A stretch of DNA of 64,000 bases, from assembly GCF_001720485.1 (NCBI RefSeq), contig NZ_CP017114.1, positions 930,001 to 994,000 on the forward strand. Reading direction: 5' to 3'. The position numbers and the translations under genes are program-made. The notes beneath the pieces were generated by a model that worked only from the letters and a program-made list of their open reading frames with translations, was not told the origin of the DNA and ran no database searches. Below, piece after piece: positions 12,890 to 24,006 of this stretch (its first letter is position 1; each line of letters opens with the position of its first letter). The DNA comes from Cobetia marina. Its GTDB lineage: Bacteria; Pseudomonadota; Gammaproteobacteria; Pseudomonadales; Halomonadaceae.

Positions 12890-13223
12890 GGTGGGCGCTC
12901 CTTGAGTTCAATGAACATCATTGCAAGGGTCAGGCGTGACGCCTCTCGTGGCGAGCTGTCGCGCGCTCATCGGGAGTCTTTGCCTGAGGTGGCGGCAGGG
13001 GCGGCGGGGTCTGCGTGACCCTGCCACCTTCCGTCGCGAGTCATCGTCGTGACCACTACAGTCTGGACGATGTTCAAGCGTGCGCCTTGATCCATGTCAG
13101 GACGATGACGTCGAGCTGACAGTCTGCCTGTGGGATTGGCGCGTCGGGCCAGCAGACCAAGTACCAGTCGTTGCCGGCCCCATCGTCTCTTGATTGGCCC
13201 ATCCCCGCCCAGCCCTGCGTGGT
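12890..13223. other. intergenic, no gene seen
   Basis: This 334-bp stretch separates the end of trmJ from the start of the small gene at 12680-12889, both on minus. It should contain the promoter of the small gene. I see no strong hairpin, repeat or RNA gene in it. Confidence 0.5.
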
Positions 13224-14033
13224 CTAGTCGTTCTCGCTCTGATCGGGCTTGGTGGCTTCAGCGGCCGCGGTCTGGCGTTCCAGGTTGGCCAGCATGCCGC
13301 GCAGGATGGACAGCTCACGGCGTGTCGGTTCGGCGCGGGCAAACAGTGCACGCAGACGCTCTTCGGTCTGTGAGTGCGGTTGATTGAGGAAGCCGGAACC
13401 GCGCAGGGCACGGCCGAGGTGCTCGTGGAAGTGGCCGAGCTGCTCGCGGGTCGGCAGCTGGTCATCCTCACGACGCGCGACCGGAGCCTCGCTGGTCGGC
13501 TCCAGGGTGCGACGCCAGGCGCTGCGACACTCGTGGGCGAGTACCTGTACGGCCTGGGAGACATTGAGGATGCCGTAGTCGGGGTTGGTGGGGATGGACA
13601 CCTGGTGCGTGCAGCAGCCGATCTCCTCGTTGGTCAGCCCGAAGCGTTCACGGCCGAACACCAGCGCCACCTTGCCATCCTGGGCGGTATCGATGACGCG
13701 CGCGGCCATCTCGCTCGGCTCATCGAAGTGAGGCAGCGGCAGACTGCGCAGGCGGGCACTGGCACCGATGACCAGCTGGCAGTCATTGACGGCGTCTTCG
13801 AGACGCTCGACCACGCGGGCGTTTTCCAGAAGCTCCGCGGCGCCGCTGGCCATGCGTGTGGCTTCCTCATCGGGGAAGCAGCGCGGGTTGACCAGCACCA
13901 GGTCCTTGATGCCCATGGTCAGGATGGCGCGAGCGGTGGCGCCGATATTGCCGGGATGGAAGGTCTGCACCAGCACGACACGCACGTTGTCGAGGGTGGC
14001 TGGGCTCGAGGCAGAGCTGGAGGTATCAGTCAT
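13224..14033 (-). CDS. trmJ: tRNA (cytidine/uridine-2'-O-)-methyltransferase TrmJ
   Basis: SPOUT-family (TrmH-like) methyltransferase that uses S-adenosylmethionine to 2'-O-methylate position 32 in the tRNA anticodon loop. Of 269 residues, about 16-180 form the SPOUT domain: VRVVLVQTFHPGNIGATARA at the N-terminus, then the knot motifs FGRERFGLTNEEI and ILNVSQAVQVLAHE. The C-terminal extension with helical, charged sequence is typical of TrmJ. In some gammaproteobacteria trmJ precedes the iron-sulfur genes iscRSUA; here it stands downstream of groEL and alone. Confidence 0.93.
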   Translation of the reverse strand: MTDTSSSASSPATLDNVRVVLVQTFHPGNIGATARAILTMGIKDLVLVNPRCFPDEEATRMASGAAELLENARVVERLEDAVNDCQLVIGASARLRSLPLPHFDEPSEMAARVIDTAQDGKVALVFGRERFGLTNEEIGCCTHQVSIPTNPDYGILNVSQAVQVLAHECRSAWRRTLEPTSEAPVARREDDQLPTREQLGHFHEHLGRALRGSGFLNQPHSQTEERLRALFARAEPTRRELSILRGMLANLERQTAAAEATKPDQSEND

Positions 14034-14277
14034 GAGAAGAAGATCCTGGGCAAGCGAGGCGCGCGGCCTGAGCGGTTGTCGTCATTGATCGTGGGCGTCA
14101 ATGCGCTGCCAGCCTCGTGCACTGCCAGCGTCATGCACTGTCATCACGAAGAGGCAATGTCTCAGGTCGCCGCAAAAAAGTGGCGCCTAGTGTAGCGTGA
14201 CGGGCGAGAGGAGTCAGGTAGCGGCCTGCGCCGTGCAAGCGAGGCATGTCACGGCGGGGAGCGTGAATGTCAGGCAT

Positions 14278-14310
14278 GAAAAAACCGCCCCTGCTTGCGC
14301 AGGAGCGGTT
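14278..14310 (-). terminator. groEL terminator
   Basis: Read on minus, a 12-bp stem with one G-U pair (14283-14294 with 14299-14310, loop of four) ends in six T. It lies 37 bases after the groEL stop. The remaining 14034-14277 is the trmJ upstream region, in which I see no other gene. Confidence 0.9.
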
Positions 14311-14346
14311 CGGGTCACGACGGGTGAGTCGTGGGGTGAGGCTGGC

Positions 14347-16014
<1,668 letters not shown>

Positions 16015-16052
16015 TCAGTAAGTCGTAGCATTTAAACCGGAAACGCTGGAAA

Positions 16053-16346
16053 TCAGCCTTCCACCACGGCGAGGATGTCGCTCTCGCTCATGATCAGCAC
16101 TTCTTCGCCGTCGATCTTCTGCTTCTCGACGCCGTAGCCATCCTTGAAGATGACGGTGTCGCCGACTTTCACGTCAAGCGGGCGAACTTCACCGTTCTCG
16201 AGGATGCGGCCGTTGCCGGCGGCAAGAATTTCACCGCGCGTCGGCTTTTCCTGAGCGCTGCCGGGCAGAACGATGCCACCTGCAGTTTTCTGTTCTTCTT
16301 CCACGCGACGGACCACGACGCGATCGTGCAAGGGACGGATGTTCAT
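16053..16346 (-). CDS. groES: co-chaperonin GroES (10 kDa)
   Basis: Lid of the GroEL folding chamber. The 97-residue protein starts [18 protein letters not shown], contains the mobile-loop segment [20 protein letters not shown] and ends in DILAVVEG, all typical. AGGAG sits nine bases before ATG. It is first in the groESL operon and fxsA lies upstream on the same strand, an arrangement also seen in E. coli. Confidence 0.98.
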   Translation of the reverse strand: MNIRPLHDRVVVRRVEEEQKTAGGIVLPGSAQEKPTRGEILAAGNGRILENGEVRPLDVKVGDTVIFKDGYGVEKQKIDGEEVLIMSESDILAVVEG

Positions 16347-16473
16347 TGCTCACGTTCTCCTGATGGTAAATCCCGCCATCTGCCGGTCTTTGCCGGCACG
16401 TCTGGCGTTCAATGGGGTTGCCTACCGAGTGTTGGGCCTCGCAGAGGCGAGGCCGTTATCCATTGCACCGCTT

Positions 16474-16501
16474 TTATGGTGGCGAGAGGACAGCTTTCAA
16501 G
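16474..16501 (-). promoter_or_regulatory. candidate heat-shock (sigma32) promoter of groESL
   Basis: Read on minus, CTTGAAA (16501-16495) is followed after 12-13 bases by CCACCATAA. The -35 matches the sigma32 consensus fully and the -10 fits CCCCATnT in most positions. It is about 130 bases before the groES start. Placement and order are right, but no CIRCE operator is present, in line with sigma32 control. Confidence 0.55.
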
Positions 16502-16701
16502 TAGGCGAACATAAAAAAATTTCAAATCTCGTCATCAACTGCGTCGCCTGAAAGGCACGCACTTGAGGTGCCGACTATCCCGATGCACTACTGTGAGTTG
16601 AATCAAGCAGTTGAGTGTATCTGAGCCATACGCCTCTGGCATGTGGACGCCCGACGGTGAATGACGTCCATTGGTACTAGGTGTCAGCGATGAGGCGCGT
16701 T

Positions 16702-16746
16702 GCACAGCGCGGCCATGCACAGCGCGGCCATGCACAGCGCGGCCAT
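16702..16746. repeat. 15-bp tandem repeat
   Basis: Three perfect copies of gcacagcgcggccat (16702-16716, 16717-16731, 16732-16746) lie between groES and fxsA. The unit length is a multiple of three, so a chance ORF through it would read MHSAA repeats; I do not regard that as coding. Confidence 0.9.
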
Positions 16747-16756
16747 GCATGGCAAC

Positions 16757-16797
16757 GAAAAGCCCGGCAGGGGAGATGGGCTCCCGTACCGGGCTTT
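16757..16797 (-). terminator. fxsA terminator
   Basis: Outer 9-bp stem (aaagcccgg / ccgggcttt) encloses a second GC stem; on minus it ends in a T-rich tract. It lies about 60 bases after the fxsA stop. Confidence 0.85.
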
Positions 16798-16857
16798 GAT
16801 CATCATCATGCAGTGGGGGCTCGTCGGGCTCTTTGCCTGTCGAGGCGCGATGCTGGC

Positions 16858-17400
16858 CTACAGACGTGGCTCATCGCGGCTGATGTAGTCGCCTTCCAGC
16901 GGCTGCCCACCCTTGTCGCCGCTATTGGCGCGGCCTGATTCGCGCTGTGGCTCCTCCTGCTGGGCAGTGCCGTGATTCGTGGACTGCCAGTTGCCGGAGT
17001 GCGTCTGACGTGACTGACTCTGTGCGGAGAAGCGACCCTTGAAGAAGCGTGCGATGACGTTATTGCCGCTCAGGCCTCGGGTCAGCAGTCCACGCGAGGC
17101 CGGCAGTAGGCAGAGCAGTCCCAGGCCATCCGAGAGAAATCCCGGTGCCATGAGCAGCGCGCCACCGAAGATCAGCGCCGCGCCTTCCATCAGTTCACCG
17201 GAGGGCATCTCGCCACGTTGCAGGCGCTCCTGGGCACGCATCAATGTCGCGCGACCTTCGCGTCGAATCAGATGCAGGCCCACGGCGCCGGTGATCAGTA
17301 CCAGTGCCAGCGTCGGCAACAGCCCTATCTGGCTGCCAAGACTGAACAGCACCACGAAATCCAATAACCCGAACAGGGTAATCACTAGCAGTATGGGCAT
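16858..17400 (-). CDS. fxsA: FxsA family membrane protein
   Basis: Small inner-membrane protein of the FxsA family, known in E. coli for suppressing F-exclusion of phage T7 when overproduced; its normal role is unclear. Of 180 residues, about 1-120 hold the hydrophobic segments (MPILLVITLFGLLDFVVLFS near the start; FGGALLMAPGFLSDGLGLLC later) with the intervening helix RREGRATLMRAQERL and the APGF motif. The last 60 residues are hydrophilic, rich in Gln, Ser and Glu. GGGAG precedes ATG by about five bases. Linkage to groESL is conserved with enterics. Confidence 0.9.
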   Translation of the reverse strand: MPILLVITLFGLLDFVVLFSLGSQIGLLPTLALVLITGAVGLHLIRREGRATLMRAQERLQRGEMPSGELMEGAALIFGGALLMAPGFLSDGLGLLCLLPASRGLLTRGLSGNNVIARFFKGRFSAQSQSRQTHSGNWQSTNHGTAQQEEPQRESGRANSGDKGGQPLEGDYISRDEPRL

Positions 17401-17965
17401 CGTCTCTCCCGAATCCGGTAAATGGCAGCTTGCACCAATGCGTCAAGGGTAAACCAGCAGCAGGATGGGGAACAGTCGAATCGGTGTCATGAAAGGCTCA
17501 TGCCGGCCGACGTGGATGGCTGGCGCTGGTGGTAGAGCGGTGCCATGCTGGATGTTGCAGTGCACAATGACAGCGAGTGATACCGTGTCAGGCGCGACGG
17601 ATGTCTCAAGTGTCCGAAGGTAGCAACGATACGCCTGACCAGGCGGGCCCCATGGCGGCCGGAAGCAGCATGGGCACGCCGCATCAGCACCCGCCTGCAG
17701 GCCGCTACGTTGATGACGAGACCGGTTGCGTTGGCCGGTTGGGCCAGCGTTGAGGCAGGACACGTCGCAATCTGTTGCACTGCGTCATGCAGATTCACCG
17801 TGAGCCTGCAGCGTTCGTCATCCGTGACAGCTCCAGTCACGGTGGCACACGCGGATGGACGCGGTGCGGGACACTCGACACATTGATCGTGACGCTCGTA
17901 CGGCATGCGGGCCTCGCACCCGGCAGGCATTTCTCGCTGTCGGCAGACAACCTGGGAGACGGGAC
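17401..17965. other. intergenic, no gene seen
   Basis: A 565-bp divergent gap between fxsA (minus) and the SDR gene (plus). Short ORFs cross it in several frames but none has a ribosome-binding site or recognisable protein. It must hold both promoters; I cannot pick them with confidence. Confidence 0.45.
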
Positions 17966-18727
17966 ATGAAGCTTGACGACAAGGTCATCGCGATTACGGG
18001 CGGCGCTCGTGGGCTGGGGCTGGCCATGGCGCGACATCTGGGTGAGAAGGGCGCCGTGCTGGCGCTGCTGGATATCGAACAGGGCGGTCTGGATGACGCT
18101 GTCTCGAGCCTGGAAGCGGCGGGCATCAAGGCGCAGGGGTTCGTGACCGACGTCGCGGACGAGGCCTCCGTCACGCAAGCCTTCTCTGCCATCAAGGCGG
18201 CGCTGGGTCCGGTGAGTGGTCTGGTCAACAATGCCGGCATTACCCGAGATGGTCTGCTGATCAAGGCGCGTGATGGAGTCGTGGAGAAGACCATGTCGCT
18301 GTCCAGCTGGCAGCAGGTCATCGATGTCAATCTGACCGGTGTCTTCCTGTGCACGCGTGAAGCCGCCAGTCAGATGATCGAGGCCGGTCAGCCGGGCGTG
18401 ATCGTCAACATCTCCAGCATCTCGCGCGCCGGCAACATGGGGCAGAGCAATTACACCGCAGCCAAGGCGGGTGTCGCCGCGATGAGCGTCACCTGGGCCA
18501 AGGAGCTGGCGCGCTACAAGATTCGTGTCGGTGCCGTGGCACCGGGCTTCATCGCCACTGAAATGACCGCCGGCATGAAGCCGGAGATGCTCGACAAGAT
18601 CAAGAGTGGCATCCCGATGCGTGATCTGGGACGTCCGGAAGACATCGCGGGCAGCGTGGCCTTCATCTTCGACAATGATTACTTCACGGGGCGCGTGATC
18701 GAATGTGATGGCGGTCTGCGTATCTGA
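17966..18727 (+). CDS. SDR family oxidoreductase, FabG-like
   Basis: Classical short-chain dehydrogenase/reductase of 253 residues, resembling 3-oxoacyl-ACP or acetoacetyl-CoA reductases. It has the cofactor motif TGGARGLGLA (10-19), NNAG, the catalytic Ser in ISSISRAG and YTAAK with catalytic Tyr and Lys, and the C-terminal FTGRVIECDGGLRI. Start ATG 17966 has GGGAG at 17954-17958; the upstream in-frame extension has no family similarity. It stands alone between a divergent gap and a strong terminator. The presence of a phasin elsewhere makes a PHA-related reductase conceivable, but the substrate cannot be assigned. Confidence 0.85.
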   Translation: MKLDDKVIAITGGARGLGLAMARHLGEKGAVLALLDIEQGGLDDAVSSLEAAGIKAQGFVTDVADEASVTQAFSAIKAALGPVSGLVNNAGITRDGLLIKARDGVVEKTMSLSSWQQVIDVNLTGVFLCTREAASQMIEAGQPGVIVNISSISRAGNMGQSNYTAAKAGVAAMSVTWAKELARYKIRVGAVAPGFIATEMTAGMKPEMLDKIKSGIPMRDLGRPEDIAGSVAFIFDNDYFTGRVIECDGGLRI

Positions 18728-18772
18728 GCCGATGTCTCCTGCCTGACGTCATGCCTCCCTCTGTGAATGCGC

Positions 18773-18810
18773 AAGCCCCCATGCCGGATCTGCCGATATG
18801 GGGGCTTTTT
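18773..18810 (+). terminator. terminator of the SDR gene
   Basis: Perfect 10-bp stem (aagcccccat / atgggggctt) with a 15-base loop and a run of five T. Confidence 0.9.
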
Positions 18811-18923
18811 CGTGCATGCGAGAGAGTCGACTTGCGTGCGAGGGCCAAGGTGACATGCATCCAACGAGGCGTGCCGTGCGTAATCCCGGTATCGCGGTTC
18901 ATATCGGATAAAGGAGATTCGTC

Positions 18924-19421
18924 ATGCAACGTCGCCAATTCATGGGGCTTGTATTGGGTGGCGGTGCGATGTTGGCACTGCCGGGATTGGCTGCCGCTCG
19001 CCCGGAGCTTGAGCTGGAGCGCTCGCCGGACATTGCCGAGCTCGTGCTGGATGATGACGAGTGGCGCGCACGCCTGAGTGCAGAGCAGTATCGCGTGCTG
19101 CGCGAGGAAGGCACCGAGCGCTCAGGCTCCAGCGCGCTCAACAAGGAATCGCGTGACGGTGAGTACCGTTGTGCCGGCTGTGACCTTACGCTGTTCACCT
19201 CGCGTACCAAGTTCGAGTCCGGCACTGGCTGGCCGAGTTTCTTCGATCATATCGAAGGGCATCTGTTGACCAAGACGGACTACGGGCTGGTGTGGCCGCG
19301 TACAGAATATCACTGCGCACGCTGCGGAGGGCATCAGGGACACGTGTTCGAGGACGGCCCCAGGCCCACGGGACTGCGCTGGTGCAACAATGGGGTGGCG
19401 CTGCGTTTCGTGCCGGCCTGA
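18924..19421 (+). CDS. msrB: exported peptide-methionine (R)-S-oxide reductase
   Basis: Reduces methionine-R-sulfoxide in oxidised proteins. The N-terminus has a twin-arginine signal (QRRQFMG, then a hydrophobic stretch ending LAAARPE), so it should be exported folded to the periplasm. The mature part has two zinc-binding CxxC pairs (CAGC; CARCGGHQGH) and the catalytic Cys in RWCNNGVALRF; the usual motif is RYCxN. The whole protein is 165 residues, a normal MsrB domain plus signal. AAGGAG at 18910-18915 precedes ATG. No separate quinone-linked partner such as msrP/msrQ is adjacent. Confidence 0.9.
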   Translation: MQRRQFMGLVLGGGAMLALPGLAAARPELELERSPDIAELVLDDDEWRARLSAEQYRVLREEGTERSGSSALNKESRDGEYRCAGCDLTLFTSRTKFESGTGWPSFFDHIEGHLLTKTDYGLVWPRTEYHCARCGGHQGHVFEDGPRPTGLRWCNNGVALRFVPA

Positions 19422-19480
19422 GGGGGCCTGTGAAGCTAAAGCAATCCACGGGCTTTGTGGTAACGTGACGGCATCGTGAT

Positions 19481-19518
19481 GCAGGCGGCCCGGTCGACTC
19501 AGCGACCGGGCCGCCTGC
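19481..19518 (+). terminator. hairpin after msrB
   Basis: A perfect 16-bp GC-rich stem (19481-19496 with 19503-19518) and a six-base loop, but only a weak T tract. It separates msrB from tex. Confidence 0.7.
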
Positions 19519-19560
19519 GTCTTGTCACCAGAATCATAGTCGTGAAGGGATCGATGTTTC

Positions 19561-21984
19561 ATGGACGCTACCGCAACTGACGCCACTACCGCTCGCCCTG
19601 CACCGACGCTGTCGCCTGCTGCTACCGCTCGCCGTATCCAGCAGGCGCTGGCGGCGGAGCTGGACGTGCGTGAAGAACAGATCACCGCGACGGTGGAGCT
19701 GCTGGATGGCGGCGCCACCGTGCCCTTCATCTCGCGTTACCGCAAGGAGGCGACCGGCGGGCTGGATGACACCCAGATGCGTCTTCTGGAAGAGCGCCTG
19801 CGCTACCTGCGTGAGCTGGAAGAGCGCCGTCAGGTGGTACTCGAATCCATTGCCGAGCAGAGCAAGCTGACCGCGAGTCTCGAGCGCGATGTGCTGGCTG
19901 CCGACAGCAAGCAGCGTCTGGAAGACCTCTACCTGCCGTATCGCAAGAAGCGTCGTACCAAGGCCCAGATTGCCCGTGAGGCGGGTCTTGAGCCGTTGGC
20001 GGATGCCTTGCTTGGCGACCCGACGCTCGTGCCGGAAGACGAGGCAGCTGGCTTCGTCGATGCCGACAAGGACGTGGCCGACCCCAAGGCGGCACTGGAT
20101 GGGGCCAAGCAGATTCTGATGGAGCGCTTCGCGGAAGACGCCGCGCTTGTCGGTCGTCTGCGTCAGCGTCTGTGGGATGACGGTATCCTCAGTGCCCGGG
20201 TGATGAAGGGCAAGGAACAGGAAGGCGCCAAGTTCTCCGATTACTTCGAACACGACGAGCCGCTGCACAAGGCACCGTCGCATCGCGCGCTGGCCATGCT
20301 GCGGGGTCGCAATGAAGGCGTGCTGAGCCTCGCGCTCAAGCTGGAAGGCGAGGACGAGTTGCCGCGGCACCCGATGGAGGGTGCCATCGCGGCGCATTTC
20401 TCCCTCGAGGACCAGGGGCGCGCCGCGGATCGCTGGTTGAAGGAGGTGGTGCGCTGGACCTGGCGGGTCAAGCTCTATACCCATCTGGAAAGCGAGCTGA
20501 TCGGCCGCCTGCGTGAGCGTGCCGAGCAGGAGGCCATCCAGGTCTTCGCCGACAACCTGAAGGATCTGCTGCTGGCAGCCCCGGCGGGGCCCAAGGCCAC
20601 CCTGGGGCTGGACCCGGGCCTGCGTACCGGCGTCAAGGTCGCGGTGGTGGACGCCACCGGCAAGTATGTCGATCAGGCCACCCTCTACCCGCATGCGCCT
20701 CACAATCGTTGGGATGCCTCGGTGGCGGAGCTGGTCAGGCTGGTCGAGCGTCATGATGTCGAGCTGATCGCCATCGGCAACGGGACCGCATCACGCGAGA
20801 CCGACAAGCTGGCCGCCGACGTGCTGACCCGCCTGTCCGGTCGTCGCCTGCAGAAGGTGATGGTCAACGAGGCAGGGGCGTCCATCTACTCCGCTTCGGA
20901 ATATGCCGCGCGTGAGTTCCCGGATCTGGACGTGACCATTCGTGGCGCGGTCTCCATCGCCCGTCGCCTGCAGGACCCGCTCGGCGAGCTGGTTAAGATC
21001 GAGCCCAAGTCCATCGGGGTCGGCCAGTATCAGCATGATGTCAGTCAGGTGCAGCTGGGGCGCAGTCTGGAGGCGGTGGTCGAGGACTGCGTCAATGGCG
21101 TCGGTGTCGATCTCAACATGGCGTCCAGTGCGCTGCTGTCACGCGTCGCGGGTCTGAATACCACGCTTGCCGAGAACATCGTCGCGCATCGTGATGCCAA
21201 TGGCCGCTTCGCCTCGCGCAAGGAGCTTCTGAAGGTCAGTCGGCTCGGGCCACGTACCTTCGAGCAGTGCGCCGGCTTCCTGCGTATTGCCGAGGGTGAG
21301 AACCCGCTGGATGCCAGCGCCGTTCACCCTGAGGCCTACCCGCTGGTCGAGCGTATCGCCAAGGCGCATGGCCGTGAGCTACCCAGCCTGCTGGGCGACA
21401 GCAGCTTCCTGCGCAGCGTGAAGCCTGCCGAGTTCACGGATGATCACTTCGGGTTGCCGACAGTCACGGACATCCTGCGGGAGCTGGACAAGCCGGGGCG
21501 CGACCCGCGTCCTGAATTCCGCTTCGCCGAGTTCAAGGAAGGGGTCGAGACGCTCAAGGATCTCGAACCGGGCATGAAACTTGAAGGTGTCGTGACCAAC
21601 GTCACCCATTTCGGGGCCTTCGTGGACATCGGTGTGCATCAGGATGGCCTGGTACACATCTCTGCTCTGTCGCAAAAGTATGTTGCCGACCCGCGTGAGG
21701 TGGTGAAGGCCGGTGACATCGTCAGCGTCAAGGTGATGGAGGTCGACATACCGCGTGGACGCATCGCGCTGAGCATGCGCATGAGCGATACTCCCGGTGA
21801 AAAAGGCGCGGGAGGCGAGGCGCGACGCGGGGGCGAGGGCAATCGTGGAGGGCGCTCCCAGACCGGCGGTGGCCGTCAGGAACGAGGCGGTCGCGCCAGC
21901 GGCTCCAGTGAAGGAGGCGGAGCGGCACCCGCCAACAATGCCATGGCAGCGGCCCTGCTCAATGCACGCAAGTCGAAATCATAA
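19561..21984 (+). CDS. tex: Tex-family RNA-binding transcription accessory protein
   Basis: Tex is a conserved nucleic-acid-binding protein linked to transcription. The 807-residue sequence has the Tex N-terminal region ([20 protein letters not shown]), a YqgF-like domain ([17 protein letters not shown], about residues 349-365), a helix-hairpin-helix region ([10 protein letters not shown]) and an S1 domain (about 665-740: [20 protein letters not shown]). The tail is Gly/Arg-rich and low-complexity, as in other proteobacterial Tex. Start ATG 19561 has AAGGGA about 11 bases upstream. It appears to be a single-gene unit ending at a perfect 11-bp hairpin. Confidence 0.96.
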   Translation: MDATATDATTARPAPTLSPAATARRIQQALAAELDVREEQITATVELLDGGATVPFISRYRKEATGGLDDTQMRLLEERLRYLRELEERRQVVLESIAEQSKLTASLERDVLAADSKQRLEDLYLPYRKKRRTKAQIAREAGLEPLADALLGDPTLVPEDEAAGFVDADKDVADPKAALDGAKQILMERFAEDAALVGRLRQRLWDDGILSARVMKGKEQEGAKFSDYFEHDEPLHKAPSHRALAMLRGRNEGVLSLALKLEGEDELPRHPMEGAIAAHFSLEDQGRAADRWLKEVVRWTWRVKLYTHLESELIGRLRERAEQEAIQVFADNLKDLLLAAPAGPKATLGLDPGLRTGVKVAVVDATGKYVDQATLYPHAPHNRWDASVAELVRLVERHDVELIAIGNGTASRETDKLAADVLTRLSGRRLQKVMVNEAGASIYSASEYAAREFPDLDVTIRGAVSIARRLQDPLGELVKIEPKSIGVGQYQHDVSQVQLGRSLEAVVEDCVNGVGVDLNMASSALLSRVAGLNTTLAENIVAHRDANGRFASRKELLKVSRLGPRTFEQCAGFLRIAEGENPLDASAVHPEAYPLVERIAKAHGRELPSLLGDSSFLRSVKPAEFTDDHFGLPTVTDILRELDKPGRDPRPEFRFAEFKEGVETLKDLEPGMKLEGVVTNVTHFGAFVDIGVHQDGLVHISALSQKYVADPREVVKAGDIVSVKVMEVDIPRGRIALSMRMSDTPGEKGAGGEARRGGEGNRGGRSQTGGGRQERGGRASGSSEGGGAAPANNAMAAALLNARKSKS

Positions 21985-22030
21985 GCCTTGAAAGCATTTT
22001 TTACGCGCCCATAATGTGGGCATACTGACT

Positions 22031-22058
22031 GACGCGAACGGTGGATGCCGTTCGCGTC
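22031..22058 (+). terminator. hairpin after tex
   Basis: Perfect 11-bp stem (gacgcgaacgg / ccgttcgcgtc) with loop tggatg, 47 bases after the tex stop and before gshA. The T tract is short. Confidence 0.65.
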
Positions 22059-22147
22059 TTGCATGGCATCCGGTGCAGTCCGCGGGCCATGGTCATCCAA
22101 CTCGACCGGAGAGGCTGGGCTTCTCCCCATGCGAAAGGGTCAATACC

Positions 22148-23746
22148 TTGTCCGAGCAACTCGCGTCCGCCATTGCGCGACTCAAGGCCCCCGCCCGTCA
22201 GGGACTCTTCGGGCGTCTGCGCCGTGGCATCGAGAAAGAAGGCCTCAGGGTCGACGCCGACGGCCGCATCAGCCAGACCCCGCACCCGCGTGCTCTGGGG
22301 TCCAAGCTGACTCACCCGTACATCACCACGGATTATTCCGAGTCGCTGCTCGAGTACATCACGCCGGTCTTCTCGCGTCCCAAGGATTCCCTGGAGTTTC
22401 TGGCGGACCTGCATCGTTTCAGCTATCGCAATCTGGGGGATGAGCTGATCTGGCCGGCCAGCATGCCGCCGAGGCTGAACGGCAATGACAGCGTGCCGAT
22501 CGCGGATTATGGCACCTCCAACACCGGCACCATGAAGCATGTCTACCGCAAGGGACTGGATGTGCGCTACGGGCGCATCATGCAGTCCATTGCCGGTATC
22601 CATTACAACTTCTCGCTGCCGGATGATTTCTGGACGCTGCTTCAGAAGATGGAGAATGCCGAAGGCGAGGATGCGCGTGACTTCCGCTCGCGCCGCTACT
22701 TCGAGCTGATCCGCAACTTCCGTCGCCATAGCTGGATTCTGCTCTATCTGTTCGGCGCCTCGCCGGGGATCGACGAAAGCTTCCTGGATGGCGGCAATGA
22801 TGACCGCCTCAAGCGTCAGGCCGACCGCAGTCTGGTCTCGGCCTATGCCACCAGCCTGCGCATGTCGGACCTGGGCTACCAGAACAAGGTCCAGGCGCAG
22901 CTCAAGATCTGCTTCAACTCGCTGGACAACTTCGTCGGGACGCTGCGTCACGCCATCGTCACGCCGTGGAAGGACTACGAGAAGCTGGGGGTGAAGCAGG
23001 CTGATGGCAGCTGGTCGCAGCTCTCCAGTAACATCCTGCAGATCGAGAACGAGTACTACTCCGACATCCGTCCCAAGCGTGTCACCCGGCACAACGAGAC
23101 GCCCAGCCAGGCGCTGGAAGGCCGGGGTGTCGAATACATCGAGGTGCGCTGCCTGGATCTCAATCCCTTCCTGCCGGTGGGGATCGACGAGACGCAGATC
23201 CGCTTCCTCGATACCTTCCTGATCTGGTGTCTGCTGACCGAGAGCCCATGGATCGATGACGAGGAATGCGCCAACCTTGACGACAGCAAGCGACGCGTCG
23301 TGGAGGCGGGACGTGACCCCGAGCTGACCCTGAACGTCAAGGGTGAGGAGCGGCGTCTGCGTGAACTGGCCGCCAACGTGATGGATGAGCTTGGCGAAGT
23401 GGCAAGCCTGCTGGACGAGAATCACAAGTCAGGCAGCGAGCATCGCGATGCGCTGGCGGCACTCGCGCCGCGCTTTGACGATGCCCAGACCACGCCCTCG
23501 GGCCGTCTGCTGACCAGCATGCTCGACAACGGCAGCAACTTCGTCGATGAAGTGCTGGCACTGGCCAAGGGGCAGGCCGAGCAGTTCAAGACGGAGCCGA
23601 TGGAGCGTGCACGTGGCTACCTGCTGGATCAACTGGTCGAGACCTCCCTGCAGCAACAGGGCGATATCGAGGCCGGCGACCATCAGGACTTCGATACCTT
23701 CATGGCCGAATACTTTGCCTCGGCGCATGCCACGCAACCGGCCTGA
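22148..23746 (+). CDS. gshA: glutamate-cysteine ligase
   Basis: ATP-dependent joining of glutamate and cysteine, the first and controlling step of glutathione synthesis. It resembles the enterobacterial GshA type: GIEKEGLRV, then YITTDYSESLLEYITP, and IHYNFSLPDDFW. The ORF stays open to 22016, but the extra residues lack similarity and cross the tex hairpin; TTG at 22148 has AAAGGG nine bases before it and gives 532 residues, near E. coli GshA (518). A TTG start would keep translation modest. A perfect 18-bp hairpin follows. gshB is not in the window. Confidence 0.95.
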   Translation: MSEQLASAIARLKAPARQGLFGRLRRGIEKEGLRVDADGRISQTPHPRALGSKLTHPYITTDYSESLLEYITPVFSRPKDSLEFLADLHRFSYRNLGDELIWPASMPPRLNGNDSVPIADYGTSNTGTMKHVYRKGLDVRYGRIMQSIAGIHYNFSLPDDFWTLLQKMENAEGEDARDFRSRRYFELIRNFRRHSWILLYLFGASPGIDESFLDGGNDDRLKRQADRSLVSAYATSLRMSDLGYQNKVQAQLKICFNSLDNFVGTLRHAIVTPWKDYEKLGVKQADGSWSQLSSNILQIENEYYSDIRPKRVTRHNETPSQALEGRGVEYIEVRCLDLNPFLPVGIDETQIRFLDTFLIWCLLTESPWIDDEECANLDDSKRRVVEAGRDPELTLNVKGEERRLRELAANVMDELGEVASLLDENHKSGSEHRDALAALAPRFDDAQTTPSGRLLTSMLDNGSNFVDEVLALAKGQAEQFKTEPMERARGYLLDQLVETSLQQQGDIEAGDHQDFDTFMAEYFASAHATQPA

Positions 23747-23835
23747 CTCGTCGATGCAACGCCGATTCATGTTCAGGTCATCCCTGCGCGGCATGATAGG
23801 CATCCATCGCTGATCGCGGCGACACCGGCCATCGC

Positions 23836-23875
23836 GACATCATCGGCGCCTCAGACTTGAGGCGCCGATGATGTC
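23836..23875 (+). terminator. long hairpin after gshA
   Basis: Perfect 18-bp stem (23836-23853 with 23858-23875) and a four-base loop, 90 bases after the gshA stop. No long T run follows. Confidence 0.7.
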
Positions 23876-24006
23876 TCTGGCCCATGCGTGCGTCCTGGCC
23901 AGGCAATGACGCCACGCATGCTCTGAGGTGGTCATGGAGAGATGTCTTCGTGATCGCGCCATTTCTCACCAATGACTCCAGCGGAGTCGGACGGCAAGGA
24001 CAGCAA

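Noticed and set aside
12458..13018. 186-residue plus-strand ORF after rpsA
   Set aside because: It crosses the strong bidirectional terminator and the 22-bp repeat, lacks a start signal and overlaps the better supported minus-strand small gene.
16700..16888. ORF with MHSAA repeats through the 15-bp tandem array
   Set aside because: The repeat unit is a multiple of three so any frame stays open by chance; there is no ribosome-binding site and the reading runs over the fxsA terminator and gene.
17487..17930. 147-residue minus-strand ORF in the fxsA/SDR gap
   Set aside because: No ribosome-binding site, no similarity and Cys/Arg-rich composition typical of a non-coding frame of high-GC DNA.
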